This document shows positions 8,491-15,708 of a DNA stretch of 15,708 nucleotides, piece by piece; position 1 is the stretch's first letter, and every line of letters begins with the position of its first letter. The position numbers and the translations under genes are program-made. The stretch comes from Monoraphidium neglectum (Eukaryota > Chlorophyta > Chlorophyceae > Sphaeropleales > Selenastraceae): NCBI RefSeq assembly GCF_000611645.1, contig NW_014012565.1, positions 1 through 15,708 of the forward strand, given 5' to 3'. Under the pieces are notes generated by a model. It was not told the DNA's origin. It ran no database searches and saw nothing but the letters and a program-made list of their open reading frames with translations.

Positions 8491-10154
8491 CTATGCCGCA
8501 GCCGCCGACGGGGCGCTGTCAGAGGCGCCCGCGCCCGCGCCGTCCTGCTGGTTCGGGCCGCGCAAGGACACGATGCCTAGCGACTGCGCGATGACCTGGC
8601 GCAGAGCAAGAGGACGGGATGAGGGGCGGGCAGGGCCAGGGGCAGGGGCAGTTGGCGAGGGCTGGGAGGCAACGGGCGCGGCGCCGGCCGCGCTGATCGC
8701 CTCGTTCTGCTGTTCTCACGCGGGCAAGCGGCCTTTGAGGCGGCACGTCGCAGGCAGCAGAGCTGGGGCCAAAGGCTGCGCTGCAGTGCGGCGAGCTGTG
8801 GGCGTGTGCGGCAAACAACCCTCTGCACGGGGTCACCTTGATCTTTGAGCGGCGGCTGTTTGTGGCCTTGTCCACCCAGGTGTCCTGGGGCACGGGTGGG
8901 GTTTGGGCGGGTGCGGGGCGCGGGGCAGGGTGAGAAGCAGGCGGCTCCTGCGGCTCTACTCAAGCTCGATCATGGCGCCGGACGCGCCGCCCTCAGAACA
9001 AGCCGCGGCCGCCCCTGCACTTGCGCATGCCCACGCCGCGGCCTTCACGCGCCGCGCGGCCGCTCGGCCATCGCTCGGCCGGTGATTGCGCGCTCGGGCT
9101 CGCGCAATCAAACACGTGCGACTGTCTAGAGGCACGAGGCAGCTGCTTGGCAGCTGCCCCCATTGCCGCACCTCCTTCAGAAACCCGTTGATTGTGACCC
9201 TGCTGCCGCGCCCCACGCGTGCCGTGGCCTCCTCAGCCAGCGGCGAGTACATCTCGACGCGGAACCTGCGGGGGGCGCGGGCGCAGGCCGCGGCGCCCCA
9301 CAGTTGCGAGTTTCTCTGGGGGCGGGACAGGGCGCGGCCCGTGGGGACGGCGGGATACAGCGGGGCATGGCGGCTGCGGCGCCTGCATCTGCTGGGCAGG
9401 CAGTGTTTCTGGCTTTTCGGGGACCCACCAGCTTGTCTTGTCCTTCGAGTGGGTGACCGCCATTGCAACTGAGGCGACGTTCGTGCCGCTGGGCAGCTGG
9501 CTCAGCTTCAGGTCACTGCCAAAATTGCCTGTCAGGACGACTGTGATGGCGCCCCGTGGCGGCAGCGGAGAGGGCGGGGTGCGAGGGGGGTGGTAGGCGG
9601 CGCCGGAGCGGGGGCGGGGCCGGCAGCCGGGGCCAGGGACGGGGGCAGGCCGCGCCATTAGGGGCTGTGGCGCGCAATAGCAAGCGGCGCGCGCGGGCGG
9701 CGCGCGCGGCGGCCGCAGGGGCGGCGCTCACCCGTGTTGCGGCGGTCGGAGTCTCCCCTGAAGAGCAAGTCAGGCAGGGGCGGGTTGCATGTGCATGTTG
9801 ATTTGAGGGTGGGGGGAGAGCCGTGCGCCGCTGAGCAATCGAAACAGCCGCACCAGATCGGCCCCCAGCCGCTGGCTGTCTTTCGGACCCTCAAGGTACA
9901 CTCCTTAGGGGCGGAAATCACTAGAGGTGAGCGGGGGTGCAGTGCGGCGGCGATCGTGTTGCGGCGGCGGCTCACTCTGCGTCGAAAATGAGTCCCTTGG
10001 TGCTCCCCTGCTGCTCGCCGCTCGGGGCACTCGCGCCCTCAGCATAGGCCCGCACCGGCGCACCGCCCGCTGCGGCGAGCCCGCGTGGCGCGACTCTGCA
10101 ATGCATCGCGGGGCATGTGCGTGTGCAAAATGAGGTTGGCGGCCCCGGCTTCAT
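8491..10154 (-). CDS. SSB: Organellar single-stranded DNA-binding protein (SSB, OB fold)
   Basis: Six exons run leftward: 10154-9976, 9757-9732, 9540-9429, 9265-9172, 8884-8837 and 8595-8491 (TAG), giving 187 residues. All introns are GT..AG and phases match throughout. Bacterial-type SSBs coat ssDNA during organelle DNA replication and repair. The OB fold runs from about residue 67 to 155: NTVVLTGNFGSDLKL, LPSGTNVASVAMAVT, TSWFRVEMYSPLAEEA, GRGSRVTINGFLKE, DTWVDKATNSRRSKIKVIAQ and SLGIVS are the successive SSB strands. The N-terminus is rich in Arg, Ala, Ser and Cys, without acidic residues until APVRAYAEG, a likely transit-peptide end; mitochondrion or plastid cannot be separated. The acidic bacterial C-terminal tip (DDDIPF type) is absent and the tail is Gly/Ala/Ser-rich. 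The start is the first in-frame ATG; a second at 10106 would also leave a transit peptide. Exon 2 is only 26 nt. The gene converges with PCO. Confidence 0.9.
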
Positions 10155-10713
10155 GGCGCGCACGAGTGACTGCTGTGCGTCGCCGCCGCCGCCGCTGCTG
10201 CTGTCGCCAAACCAACGTACAGCCGCAAGGCGGCACGGCGAGCGTAGCAGTACCAAATGCGTCCTTTGCCGGAGCGTACCCGGCGAGTCTCCGCAGGAGA
10301 GCGCTCCCAATCAACATGATGGCGAGCGCAGGCACAGCAGACTGTCTGCGCTGAGGTGTGTGTTGTATGCAGTACAGAACAGTTTCAAAGTACTGCTGGA
10401 TCGTATCTGTACCACCAATAGACTGGAAGCCCCAGGCTAAGATTATCTCATCTGATCTTGCGGGTGGGACCTCCAGCCGCCACAAGTGTGGCAGATCAAC
10501 CTTGTCAGCAACTATTATGCCGACATAATATAATTCAGGGTCAGCGTCGAGGTCCAGCGCCCGGCGCTCCGCCGCGCACCTCTCCGCCGCTGACGAGCCC
10601 CTGCCGACCGTCATGGGCACGGAGTCCCGGAGCCACGCTGACCCAGGACGCCTGACAGGCGCAGCACGAGTGCTGCTCTACGAGCGCTTGCGCCCTGCCA
10701 TGCATCCCCAAAG
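10155..10713. other. Intergenic region between divergent SSB and decarboxylase fragment
   Basis: About 560 bp. The part from 10320 to 10550 is AT-richer and contains an open minus-strand frame (ATG at 10614, open to 10039). Its segment PELYYVGIIVADKVDLPHLW looks protein-like, but I cannot assign it to a family. The frame overlaps SSB exon 1 and has no supporting splice structure, so I do not call a gene. Part of the region should carry the SSB promoter. None of the missing decarboxylase exons is visible here. Confidence 0.4.
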
Positions 10714-11685
10714 GGCGCTGAAGCTGTGGATGGTGCTCCGCATGTACGGCACCGAGAAGCTGCGCGCCCTGATACGCCGCCACTGCACCATGGCGGCCTG
10801 GGTGGCAGACCAGGTGATGGTGTTGGAGGGGGGCCAGGAGGCAGGATTGGGCTCATTTGTCAACCAAGGGTGGTGGTCAAGCTCAACAATGGGTACGGGG
10901 GGGCCGGTCGCTCTCGCAATGGCTGCTGGCCCGGGCGTACGCATGCGGCTGGTTATGCCATGCGAGAGAACAGCACTCTTGTTGGACTTAACCCCCTAAG
11001 CTGTCTTATGCACCCCACAACCGCACGACCTGTTTTTGGCCGCCCCAGGCGCGCGCTGACGCCCGGTTTGAGATTGCTGCGCCGCCGCGGGTGGGCCTGG
11101 TGTGCTTTCGGTTGCAGGATGCCAACAACGCCACCAACGCTGAGCTGGCAGCGGCCATCAATGCCACTGGTGGTGCTGCTTGCACACACGCAGGGTTGCG
11201 TTGGTTGCGATGCGTCCTGAGCTGGCCCTGCAAGGGATGTGTTCGCAGCTGAAAAGACTGAGTGGACTTACCAGCAACAACGGTTACTGCAACAGCTGCC
11301 CTTCAACACCCATGAACACAGACAAACGCATACGCCAACGTGCACACCAGAATTGTGTATGCGTGCGCGCGCGCCCGCTTTCATGCGCAAAAGCGCCACG
11401 TGCATGTGTGCGCACACCCCCCGGCCTCCCCCACACACACACACATACACCAAACTGCACAACTTGCAGCCCTTGCTTCAACACCTCACCCCCAGGCAAG
11501 ATGTTCCTGGTGGCCACATAGCTCCACGGCCGCACCACCCTGAGGCTGGTAGTCCGCAGCCCTCAGACGCAGCCGCGCCACGTGTCCGCAGCGAGGGACT
11601 TCTCGTCCGAGCGGAAGCTGCTGTGCTGCTGCAAGATCAGCCGACCGCCAGGGCAGCAGCCGCGGCCAGGGTGCGGGCCGGGTAA
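10714..11685 (+). pseudogene. Truncated, broken aromatic-L-amino-acid/tyrosine decarboxylase (C-terminal exons)
   Basis: Three exons (10714-10813, 11049-11169, 11496-11685) join in phase and match the end of PLP-dependent group II decarboxylases (AADC/tyrosine decarboxylase), which make tyramine, dopamine or tryptamine. Exon 1 reads ALKLWMVLRMYGTEKLRALI and on to AAWVADQ; exon 2 reads RFEIAAPPRVGLVCFRL and ELAAAINATG; exon 3 starts KMFLVAT. Exon 3 then has an in-frame TAG (11519-11521) where a sense codon is expected before LHGRTTLRLVV. After PRHVSAA the frame shifts: the family-like helix ending VLLQDQPTARAAAAARVRAG continues only in another frame, to TAA at 11683-11685. A single missing base near 11600 explains this. 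The whole N-terminal two thirds, including the PLP-lysine (HKW) and substrate-binding regions, is absent. A TGTAA lies 16 nt past the old stop. I read it as a decayed partial copy; sequencing errors could explain the two lesions but not the missing exons. Confidence 0.83.
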
Positions 11686-11701
11686 ACCCTGTTGAGAGGG
11701 G

Positions 11702-11706
11702 TGTAA
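11702..11706 (+). terminator. Candidate TGTAA poly(A) signal, decarboxylase fragment
   Basis: The TGTAA starts 16 nt after the ancestral stop codon at 11683-11685. That is the position expected for a short chlorophyte 3' UTR, in contrast to the roughly 1.5 kb inferred for MIOX and PCO. Confidence 0.45.
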
Positions 11707-11723
11707 TCTTTTGCCTACTCCAG

Positions 11724-11953
11724 GCATGGTACCAAGCAAACCCTGTATGGTAGCTATGGACATACCACGCATTAAGTGCAACCCAAGGACTGCCGAATTT
11801 GAGTTGCAGCTACCCCTTGTTCGAGGGGGTAGCTCAAAGCAAGCAGTGGCACTTGACATATCGGCACCATGCAATAGCAGCAACAGCAGCCAAGATGGAC
11901 TGAGCTCCCTGCTGAGGTTGTGGGCAGAGGCACGCGTGGCGAACGGGCACTAA
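11724..11953 (+). other. Possible exon or fragment resembling RNA polymerase III subunit RPC5
   Basis: After a good acceptor (CTACTCCAG, ending 11723) an open frame runs to TAA at 11951-11953. It reads MDIPRIKCNPRTAEFELQLP and, after a short gap, KQAVALDISAPC. I recall a similar pattern in the N-terminal part of POLR3E/RPC5: an IKP..KVELE strand followed by an IALNVDGAC-like segment. The match is short and from memory. Neither a preceding exon (with the expected LQFP..R motif) nor a following one was found, so if the assignment is right this is an isolated exon or a pseudogene fragment. It could equally be a chance open frame. Confidence 0.25.
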
Positions 11954-12170
11954 GTGGGGTGTTGAGTTGTTTTACTGAGGCTTCAAGGCATCCACAAGCA
12001 CCCTTTTTGGCCCGGCAGAGCTGCCGCTCCCCCACCTTGTCAGTCTCAAAGTTGTTTCCTGCTGGTGTTGCTGTGAATGCTGTTGCTGCTGCCCTTTCCA
12101 GCGGCATACACCTTGCTTAACTCGCACACGCAGCCGCAAAACCTTGTTTGCCAGTGGTTCACAACTTGAC

Positions 12171-12203
12171 TGCAGGCCTTGACTCCGAGTGAGTCAACCT
12201 GCA
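12171..12203. repeat. Hairpin with 13-bp stem, 2-nt bulge and 5-nt loop
   Basis: TGCAGG, bulged CC, TTGACTC, loop CGAGT, GAGTCAA, TGCAGG complement CCTGCA. All 13 stem pairs are Watson-Crick. The palindrome CTGCATATGCAG overlaps its right end. No gene was recognised within several hundred bases. Confidence 0.8.
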
Positions 12204-12793
12204 TATGCAGCATCTCAACCTTGTTGGCTGATTTGCAACGTTTTCACTGTTTGCGGATGTGACTGTCAACGCGCTGCAAACAGTAATGGTCGGTGCCTCT
12301 GATGCCTGTGCTTTGAAGCCCGGAAACAAAGTGGTCGCGAGCCGAACCTGATCACTCCCATGATGGCCGGTCTCCTGGTGTGAGGCTGCACAAGGCTGCA
12401 GAGCGCAAGGCTCGCGCGCGCTCCTGCTGCCTCTTGCGCACTTGCTCATCACAGCAGCAGCACGGACGACTCTGCAACCCCGCGGCGCATGTTGCAATTG
12501 ATTTTCTGCCAAGCACGAATAGCAATTTGCCGTTTTTTCTTGGCATGATACGTGCTTTTGACACATGAATTACAAGGTGAACATGCTTCAGGACGCAGCG
12601 GAGCTGTACGTCTTACTTGTCTGCGATTGGGTTTTGAATTGCTGGCCGTCCAAGGCACATGATTGTTGTTTGGCAGCATGACATACGCAGGCGTCTTTGT
12701 CAATAATGAATGCTGCGATTGCTGCAGCACCAGTGAATAATCACAATCGTTAATTCATAGCTGTCAAGCTACCGCACGTACAGGTCGTGCATC

Positions 12794-12854
12794 CTTCAGT
12801 ATTACTTTGCTGCGGGCCGGTGCATGTCGCCGTGCTGATTCCTCAATACTGAAG
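12794..12854. repeat. Perfect 10-bp inverted repeat around a 41-nt spacer
   Basis: CTTCAGTATT at 12794-12803 and AATACTGAAG at 12845-12854 are exact reverse complements. The stem does not extend at either end. It could be a small foldback element or an RNA hairpin. No flanking target duplication was seen. Confidence 0.75.
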
Positions 12855-12999
12855 TCATGCCACAGTGAAAGAAGGCACATTGAAAGTTGGACCAGTAGTC
12901 AGGTCCATATGGTTCATCATGTACGTGGATTGCAATGCGTGGTTGTGCTGCACACACATGCAGCGCATGCGTGCGCAATGATCACAAGTTTTGAAAATT

Positions 13000-13401
13000 T
13001 TAACAAGTACTGCGGCATGCTGCGCACTGTGTGGAGCGCAAGAAAGAGACTGGACTCACACATGCCGGAGGGCATGCACGCCTGATGCATGCCTGCACAT
13101 CACTGGTCATTACCCTCGCATCTGCGTTTGCAGCAGGGCGGTTATTACTGGATAGGTTGAGGGGGTTACCTCCACCGTTGCGGCCGCTGCCTGGACCGTG
13201 GTTCGAGCCATCAAGGGCCTCCCTAATTGTGTCCCGCACTTCAGGGATCTTGTGGATAATAACGTGACCCAGTAAATCAACAGCCGGAGGGACGCCCGCA
13301 TCGGCGGCCTTCTCGCCCAGCTGACGTGGACGCGCGAGATTAGCTTCCAAAAGATGGCGCCTCTGTTCCAGCAGGCCACCGGCCTTCAGGGATGCAGCCA
13401 T
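13000..13401 (-). CDS. Hypothetical protein candidate, unrecognised
   Basis: A frame of 133 residues from an ATG at 13401. Its first 70 residues look like a plausible soluble helical protein (LLEQRRHLLEANLARPRQLG, AVDLLGHVIIHKIPEVRDTI), with mixed codons and no homopolymer runs. The remainder turns Gly/Asn/Ser-rich and then Cys-rich, which may be intron or untranslated sequence. The open frame continues upstream to about 13698 without further conserved-looking sequence. No family was recognised and there is no clear promoter or intron structure, so it may be a chance frame or one exon of a larger gene. Confidence 0.22.
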   Translation of the reverse strand: MAASLKAGGLLEQRRHLLEANLARPRQLGEKAADAGVPPAVDLLGHVIIHKIPEVRDTIREALDGSNHGPGSGRNGGGNPLNLSSNNRPAANADARVMTSDVQACIRRACPPACVSPVSFLRSTQCAACRSTC

Positions 13402-13817
13402 TGCACCAGGAGCCAGGAGCAAGGCCACTGCGGATATTGGGATGGGCGGGGCAGGTCTTTTAGTCGTTGCGTCGCACAGCAGGCAAGGACGGCAACATGA
13501 AGCCAGGGAGCGATCGCCGCCCACATCTTCAAAGGCATAAAACAGATGCACAGCTTGATTGGCTGCAGTATGAGGGCGTCTAGCCCAATCGGATCCAGGC
13601 CCGGGCAGGCTGACTGGATGGCCTGGCGGGGCCCACCTGCTAGGACCACCCAGCAACCGCGAGCCATCTCCTGAAGGCGGAAGTAAATGCTTGTGCACGT
13701 TTTGTTGGTTCGCGTTCCGTGCACGCAGCGCGGTGTTGTTTCAGCTACGGTGATTTGAAGAATAAAAAAAAGGTCTGGTTGCAGCGCGATGTGATCGTCG
13801 GAGCTGTCAGGCTTTTT

Positions 13818-13822
13818 TTACA
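13818..13822 (-). terminator. Candidate TGTAA poly(A) signal for the right-end PDF-motif gene
   Basis: Reading leftward from the stop at 15368, this is the first TGTAA I found on the minus strand. It is directly followed by a run of A. If it is used, the 3' UTR would be about 1.55 kb, much like those inferred for MIOX and PCO. It is uncertain because an unrecognised gene could lie in between. Confidence 0.3.
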
Positions 13823-15081
13823 TTGCCCCGCTCTGCTTCGTGAGCTTTAAAGGCTGGCCCCTGCGCGCTCGCCGCGCTGCCGCACGGCAAGCTGCTGGCC
13901 GCAGCTGCCACGCAGCACCTCGGCGGGCCTGTCACCCCCGTCACCAGCTGAGGTTGCAGGCCGTAGCGCTGGCCCCACTTCCCCGCCCTCTGCTTTGCCG
14001 CCAAGGGTTGGAAAGGATTCGGCAGAACAATGTTTTGACGATTAACCGCAGCCCCCATGCCGCGCACTTCGTTCGACTGGGCGCCCGCCCGCTGGCAAGG
14101 TACATGAATGCAGGCTACTGCACTGCGTTTGATTTATTCCCCTCACATGCAGTCACCTGTCATCCAAAGCTTCCGTCCGCACTCTGAAAGGCAGCGGTGG
14201 TCATGCCACGCCTGATTCATCATTTCGACCCCCTCTCCCATCTGTGCAAAGCAAGAGGGAAGGCTCTGAGGCGTCTTGCCATGCATGATGGCAGCATGTT
14301 GCAGGATCATAGGGCACTTGAGCTTCAAATGTAGGGTTTCTCCAGCATTCAATGTGTACTGTAGCATACCTGGCAAGTGCAGAGGTATTTGGATATGGGC
14401 ATGATGTCCTTTGGGCATACGAGCCGCACAGCAAGGTCAAAAGCAGACACTGACATGCTGCAGACGTTTGAGCTGGATGACATTGGGGGTTTTGTCTGCA
14501 TGAGGCCTCAGCGGCCTGATGGATTGTAGACGCCAGAAACTCTCACACAATCCTGACAGGGTCGCTATGTGTGGCTGGCGGCTTTTCACTGCACGACACT
14601 TCCTGTGTTGCTGAGCTGCCCGTGATTGAGGATTCTCTGACTGGTCAACGTGCCATGGATTTTTGCAGCCTTTTGCGTCGTTCGTAATGGCTTGTGTGCC
14701 CAAGTGCAACAGCAATATATTCGCGCAGCCACGTCCCGTGCCTGCGATCGAAATGCGGCCGCGACGCAGGCGGAGTTCAGCGACGCGCAGCGCCTGTGCA
14801 TAATACAGGGCGGGGCGCAGGGCATGCGGAACGACGGCCGCGGCTGCCGCGGCCCACGGCCGCTGGGGCAGCAGCTTTGGATCATCGCCGTCGCCGACGG
14901 CTCATCGCGGCTGCACGTGGGCACGACAGAAGTCGCAGCGGGTTTAAAGGTGCGCGCGGCCCAGGTTGTCATAGCAGGCGTGTGGAAGGGGTGCTGGCAA
15001 CAAAGGGTGGCATAGACAGCCTCCGACATTGAGCGACGTCGCCCCGGCGGGCTGCTGTCCAGCGAGCTCTGGCGCAATGCA
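13823..15081. other. No recognised gene; possible 3' UTR of the right-end gene
   Basis: About 1.26 kb with several open frames (13840-14187 +, 14586-15110 -, 14650-15015 +). None of them shows a known domain, and strongly overlapping frames on both strands are what GC-rich non-coding DNA gives. The 14690-15020 part is GC-rich, while 14190-14640 is closer to balanced composition. No RNA gene was recognised. Confidence 0.4.
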
Positions 15082-15364
15082 GCCCGTTGCTGTCCCGCTG
15101 AGGCCAACACTGGTGAACAACTTGCTGACGCGCAACTGGACCGGCTGCCAGATCTGTGTTGTAATCATTCAGTCAACGAGCCCAACCCTTGTTGATTACT
15201 GCATGTCGCACGCGCCATTACTTGCGCGACAATTGAACAAAGAAGGCAAGCGTGACCACAACCGAGCGCACCACTGTAATCACAAGTCACCACCTATCAA
15301 CACGGCAAGGCAGAGGGGCGCGCCGAAGCTGCGGCCGCGGCGGCCTGCTGCCGCGAGCTGCGCT
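15082..15364 (+). repeat. Diverged dispersed repeat, copy B
   Basis: Partner of 8165-8470, same orientation. It shares the exact 14-mer AAGGCAGAGGGGCG (15307-15320), and in the frame reading DHNRAHHCN it parallels DHTRAHQCN of copy A. The similarity runs to within a few bases of the minus-strand stop at 15368. It contains TGTAA at 15160-15164 and 15275-15279, the second at the same place as the TGTAA in copy A. Confidence 0.75.
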
Positions 15365-15367
15365 CTC

Positions 15368-15487
15368 TCACCCCTGCGTAGGCGGCAGGTTCGAGAGCAC
15401 CCACTCGGGGGTTGCGCGGCTGTCGATCCACAGGGCAATGTCCCCATCCTTGCTCTTGTAGTCGGGGGCCTTGGGGTTGCGCTTGTT
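15368..15487 (-). CDS. Last exon of a PDF-motif (OSB-like) protein, partial
   Basis: The acceptor CTCGCAG ends at 15488, and the exon encodes 39 residues to TGA at 15370-15368. The core RNPKAPDYKSKDGDIALWID, followed by PEWVLSNLP, matches the PDF motif at the C-terminus of plant organellar single-stranded DNA-binding (OSB) proteins, where NP..PDFK.KDG..ALWL...P.WVL is the pattern I remember. In OSB proteins this motif binds ssDNA in mitochondria or plastids, downstream of an OB fold. The OB fold or other domains would lie in exons beyond the right edge, so a different protein with the same short motif is possible. The rest of the window (15489-15708) reads as GC-rich intron. Confidence 0.7.
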   Translation of the reverse strand, partial: NKRNPKAPDYKSKDGDIALWIDSRATPEWVLSNLPPTQG

Positions 15488-15708
15488 CTGCGAGCAGAAG
15501 GGGCCGGCGGGGCGAACAAGCGGCCGGGCCGCGCGCGGCGTGTGAGACGCGGGCGCCGGGGAGGCCAGCGCAGCGCCCGCCGCGCGCGGGGCATGGCCCT
15601 GGGCCCCTGCCCTCCCGCAGTAACCCGACAGACCAGACCGTCCCGGGTGCACCCGCGGCCCCTCCCGGTCCCTGAACGCACAGCCCGCCCGCCCGCGCCC
15701 CCTCCATG
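15488..15708 (-). other. Intron of the PDF-motif gene, running off the window
   Basis: GC-rich sequence with no recognisable exon, ending (on the minus strand) in a normal acceptor before the PDF exon. The donor was not identified and probably lies outside the window. Confidence 0.5.

Larger units (their letters stand above)
11954..12999. other. Gene-poor, less GC-rich intergenic stretch
   Basis: No protein family was recognised in any frame over about 1 kb. Short frames (for example 11920-12120 +, 12449-12730 - and 12807-13085 +) lack domains and splice structure. The stretch contains the two inverted repeats listed separately and a perfect 12-base palindrome, CTGCATATGCAG (12199-12210). 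One TGTAA on the minus strand (12569-12573) has no gene assigned to it. Confidence 0.5.

Noticed and set aside
9233..9658. SSB start at 9658 reading straight into the OB fold (MARPAPVPGPG...)
   Set aside because: That frame has no ATG upstream of the OB strand that makes family sense, and it ignores a perfect acceptor before VLTGN; the microexon model restores NTVVLTGN and a transit peptide in phase.
11519..11521. TAG in the decarboxylase as a programmed readthrough or recoded codon
   Set aside because: A frameshift follows about 80 nt later and the N-terminal exons are missing, so ordinary decay is simpler.
13190..13215. tRNA-like T-loop (GGTTCGAGCC)
   Set aside because: The flanking bases do not form a T stem or a cloverleaf; similar TTCGAG hits near 962 and 15390 also fail.
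13755..13822. A8 run and T7 run flanking about 40 bp, as a Pol III gene or SINE tail
   Set aside because: No A or B box, no known small RNA sequence and no target duplication between the runs.
14586..15110. Minus-strand frame of 174 codons, Cys/Pro/Arg-rich
   Set aside because: Overlapping open frames on both strands, no recognisable motif, and its upstream end lies in the repeat.
1..15708. CRISPR arrays, bacterial operons, phage or defence systems
   Set aside because: The recognised genes have spliceosomal introns and are typical of eukaryotes; the repeats present are microsatellites or a two-copy dispersed repeat with no spacer pattern.

Overview
The window looks like nuclear DNA of a green alga, probably a core chlorophyte (Chlorophyceae or Trebouxiophyceae). 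The reasons are the high GC content, short GC-rich introns with GT..AG ends in nearly every gene, CAG/CTG and CA microsatellites, long low-complexity insertions inside conserved proteins, several TGTAA motifs in places where a chlorophyte poly(A) signal would fit, and plant-type proteins (plant cysteine oxidase, a PDF-motif protein). There are no bacterial operons or Shine-Dalgarno patterns. The exact species cannot be told from the sequence.

Layout, left to right, with strands alternating: (1) 37-1695 (+), the 3' part of a myo-inositol oxygenase (MIOX) family gene whose product lacks four of the six canonical iron ligands; (2) 1696-3250, a long probable 3' UTR with a CTG tract, ending at TGTAA; (3) 3414-4672 (-), the exosome ring subunit RRP43 in two exons; (4) 4673-5141, a compact divergent promoter region; (5) 5142-6915 (+), a four-exon plant cysteine oxidase/ADO-type thiol dioxygenase with a poly-Q insertion; (6) 6916-8371, its probable long 3' UTR; (7) 8491-10154 (-), a six-exon organelle-type single-stranded DNA-binding protein with a 26-nt microexon; (8) 10714-11685 (+), the C-terminal three exons of a PLP-dependent aromatic amino acid decarboxylase, broken by an in-frame TAG and a frameshift; (9) 11724-15367, a gene-poor stretch with a possible RPC5-like exon, hairpins and one candidate ORF; (10) 15368-15487 (-), the last exon of a gene with a PDF motif like that of plant organellar ssDNA-binding (OSB) proteins.

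The genes do not form a pathway. They are ordinary eukaryotic housekeeping or metabolic genes packed tail-to-tail and head-to-head. The most unusual observations are the MIOX-fold protein with its di-iron site removed but its reading frame and splice sites intact, and a diverged repeat of about 290 bp present twice (8165-8470 and 15082-15364). Each repeat copy lies directly downstream of the stop codon of a putative ssDNA-binding gene. All exon boundaries below were worked out by hand from splice consensus, reading phase and remembered family conservation; no alignment or transcript data were available.
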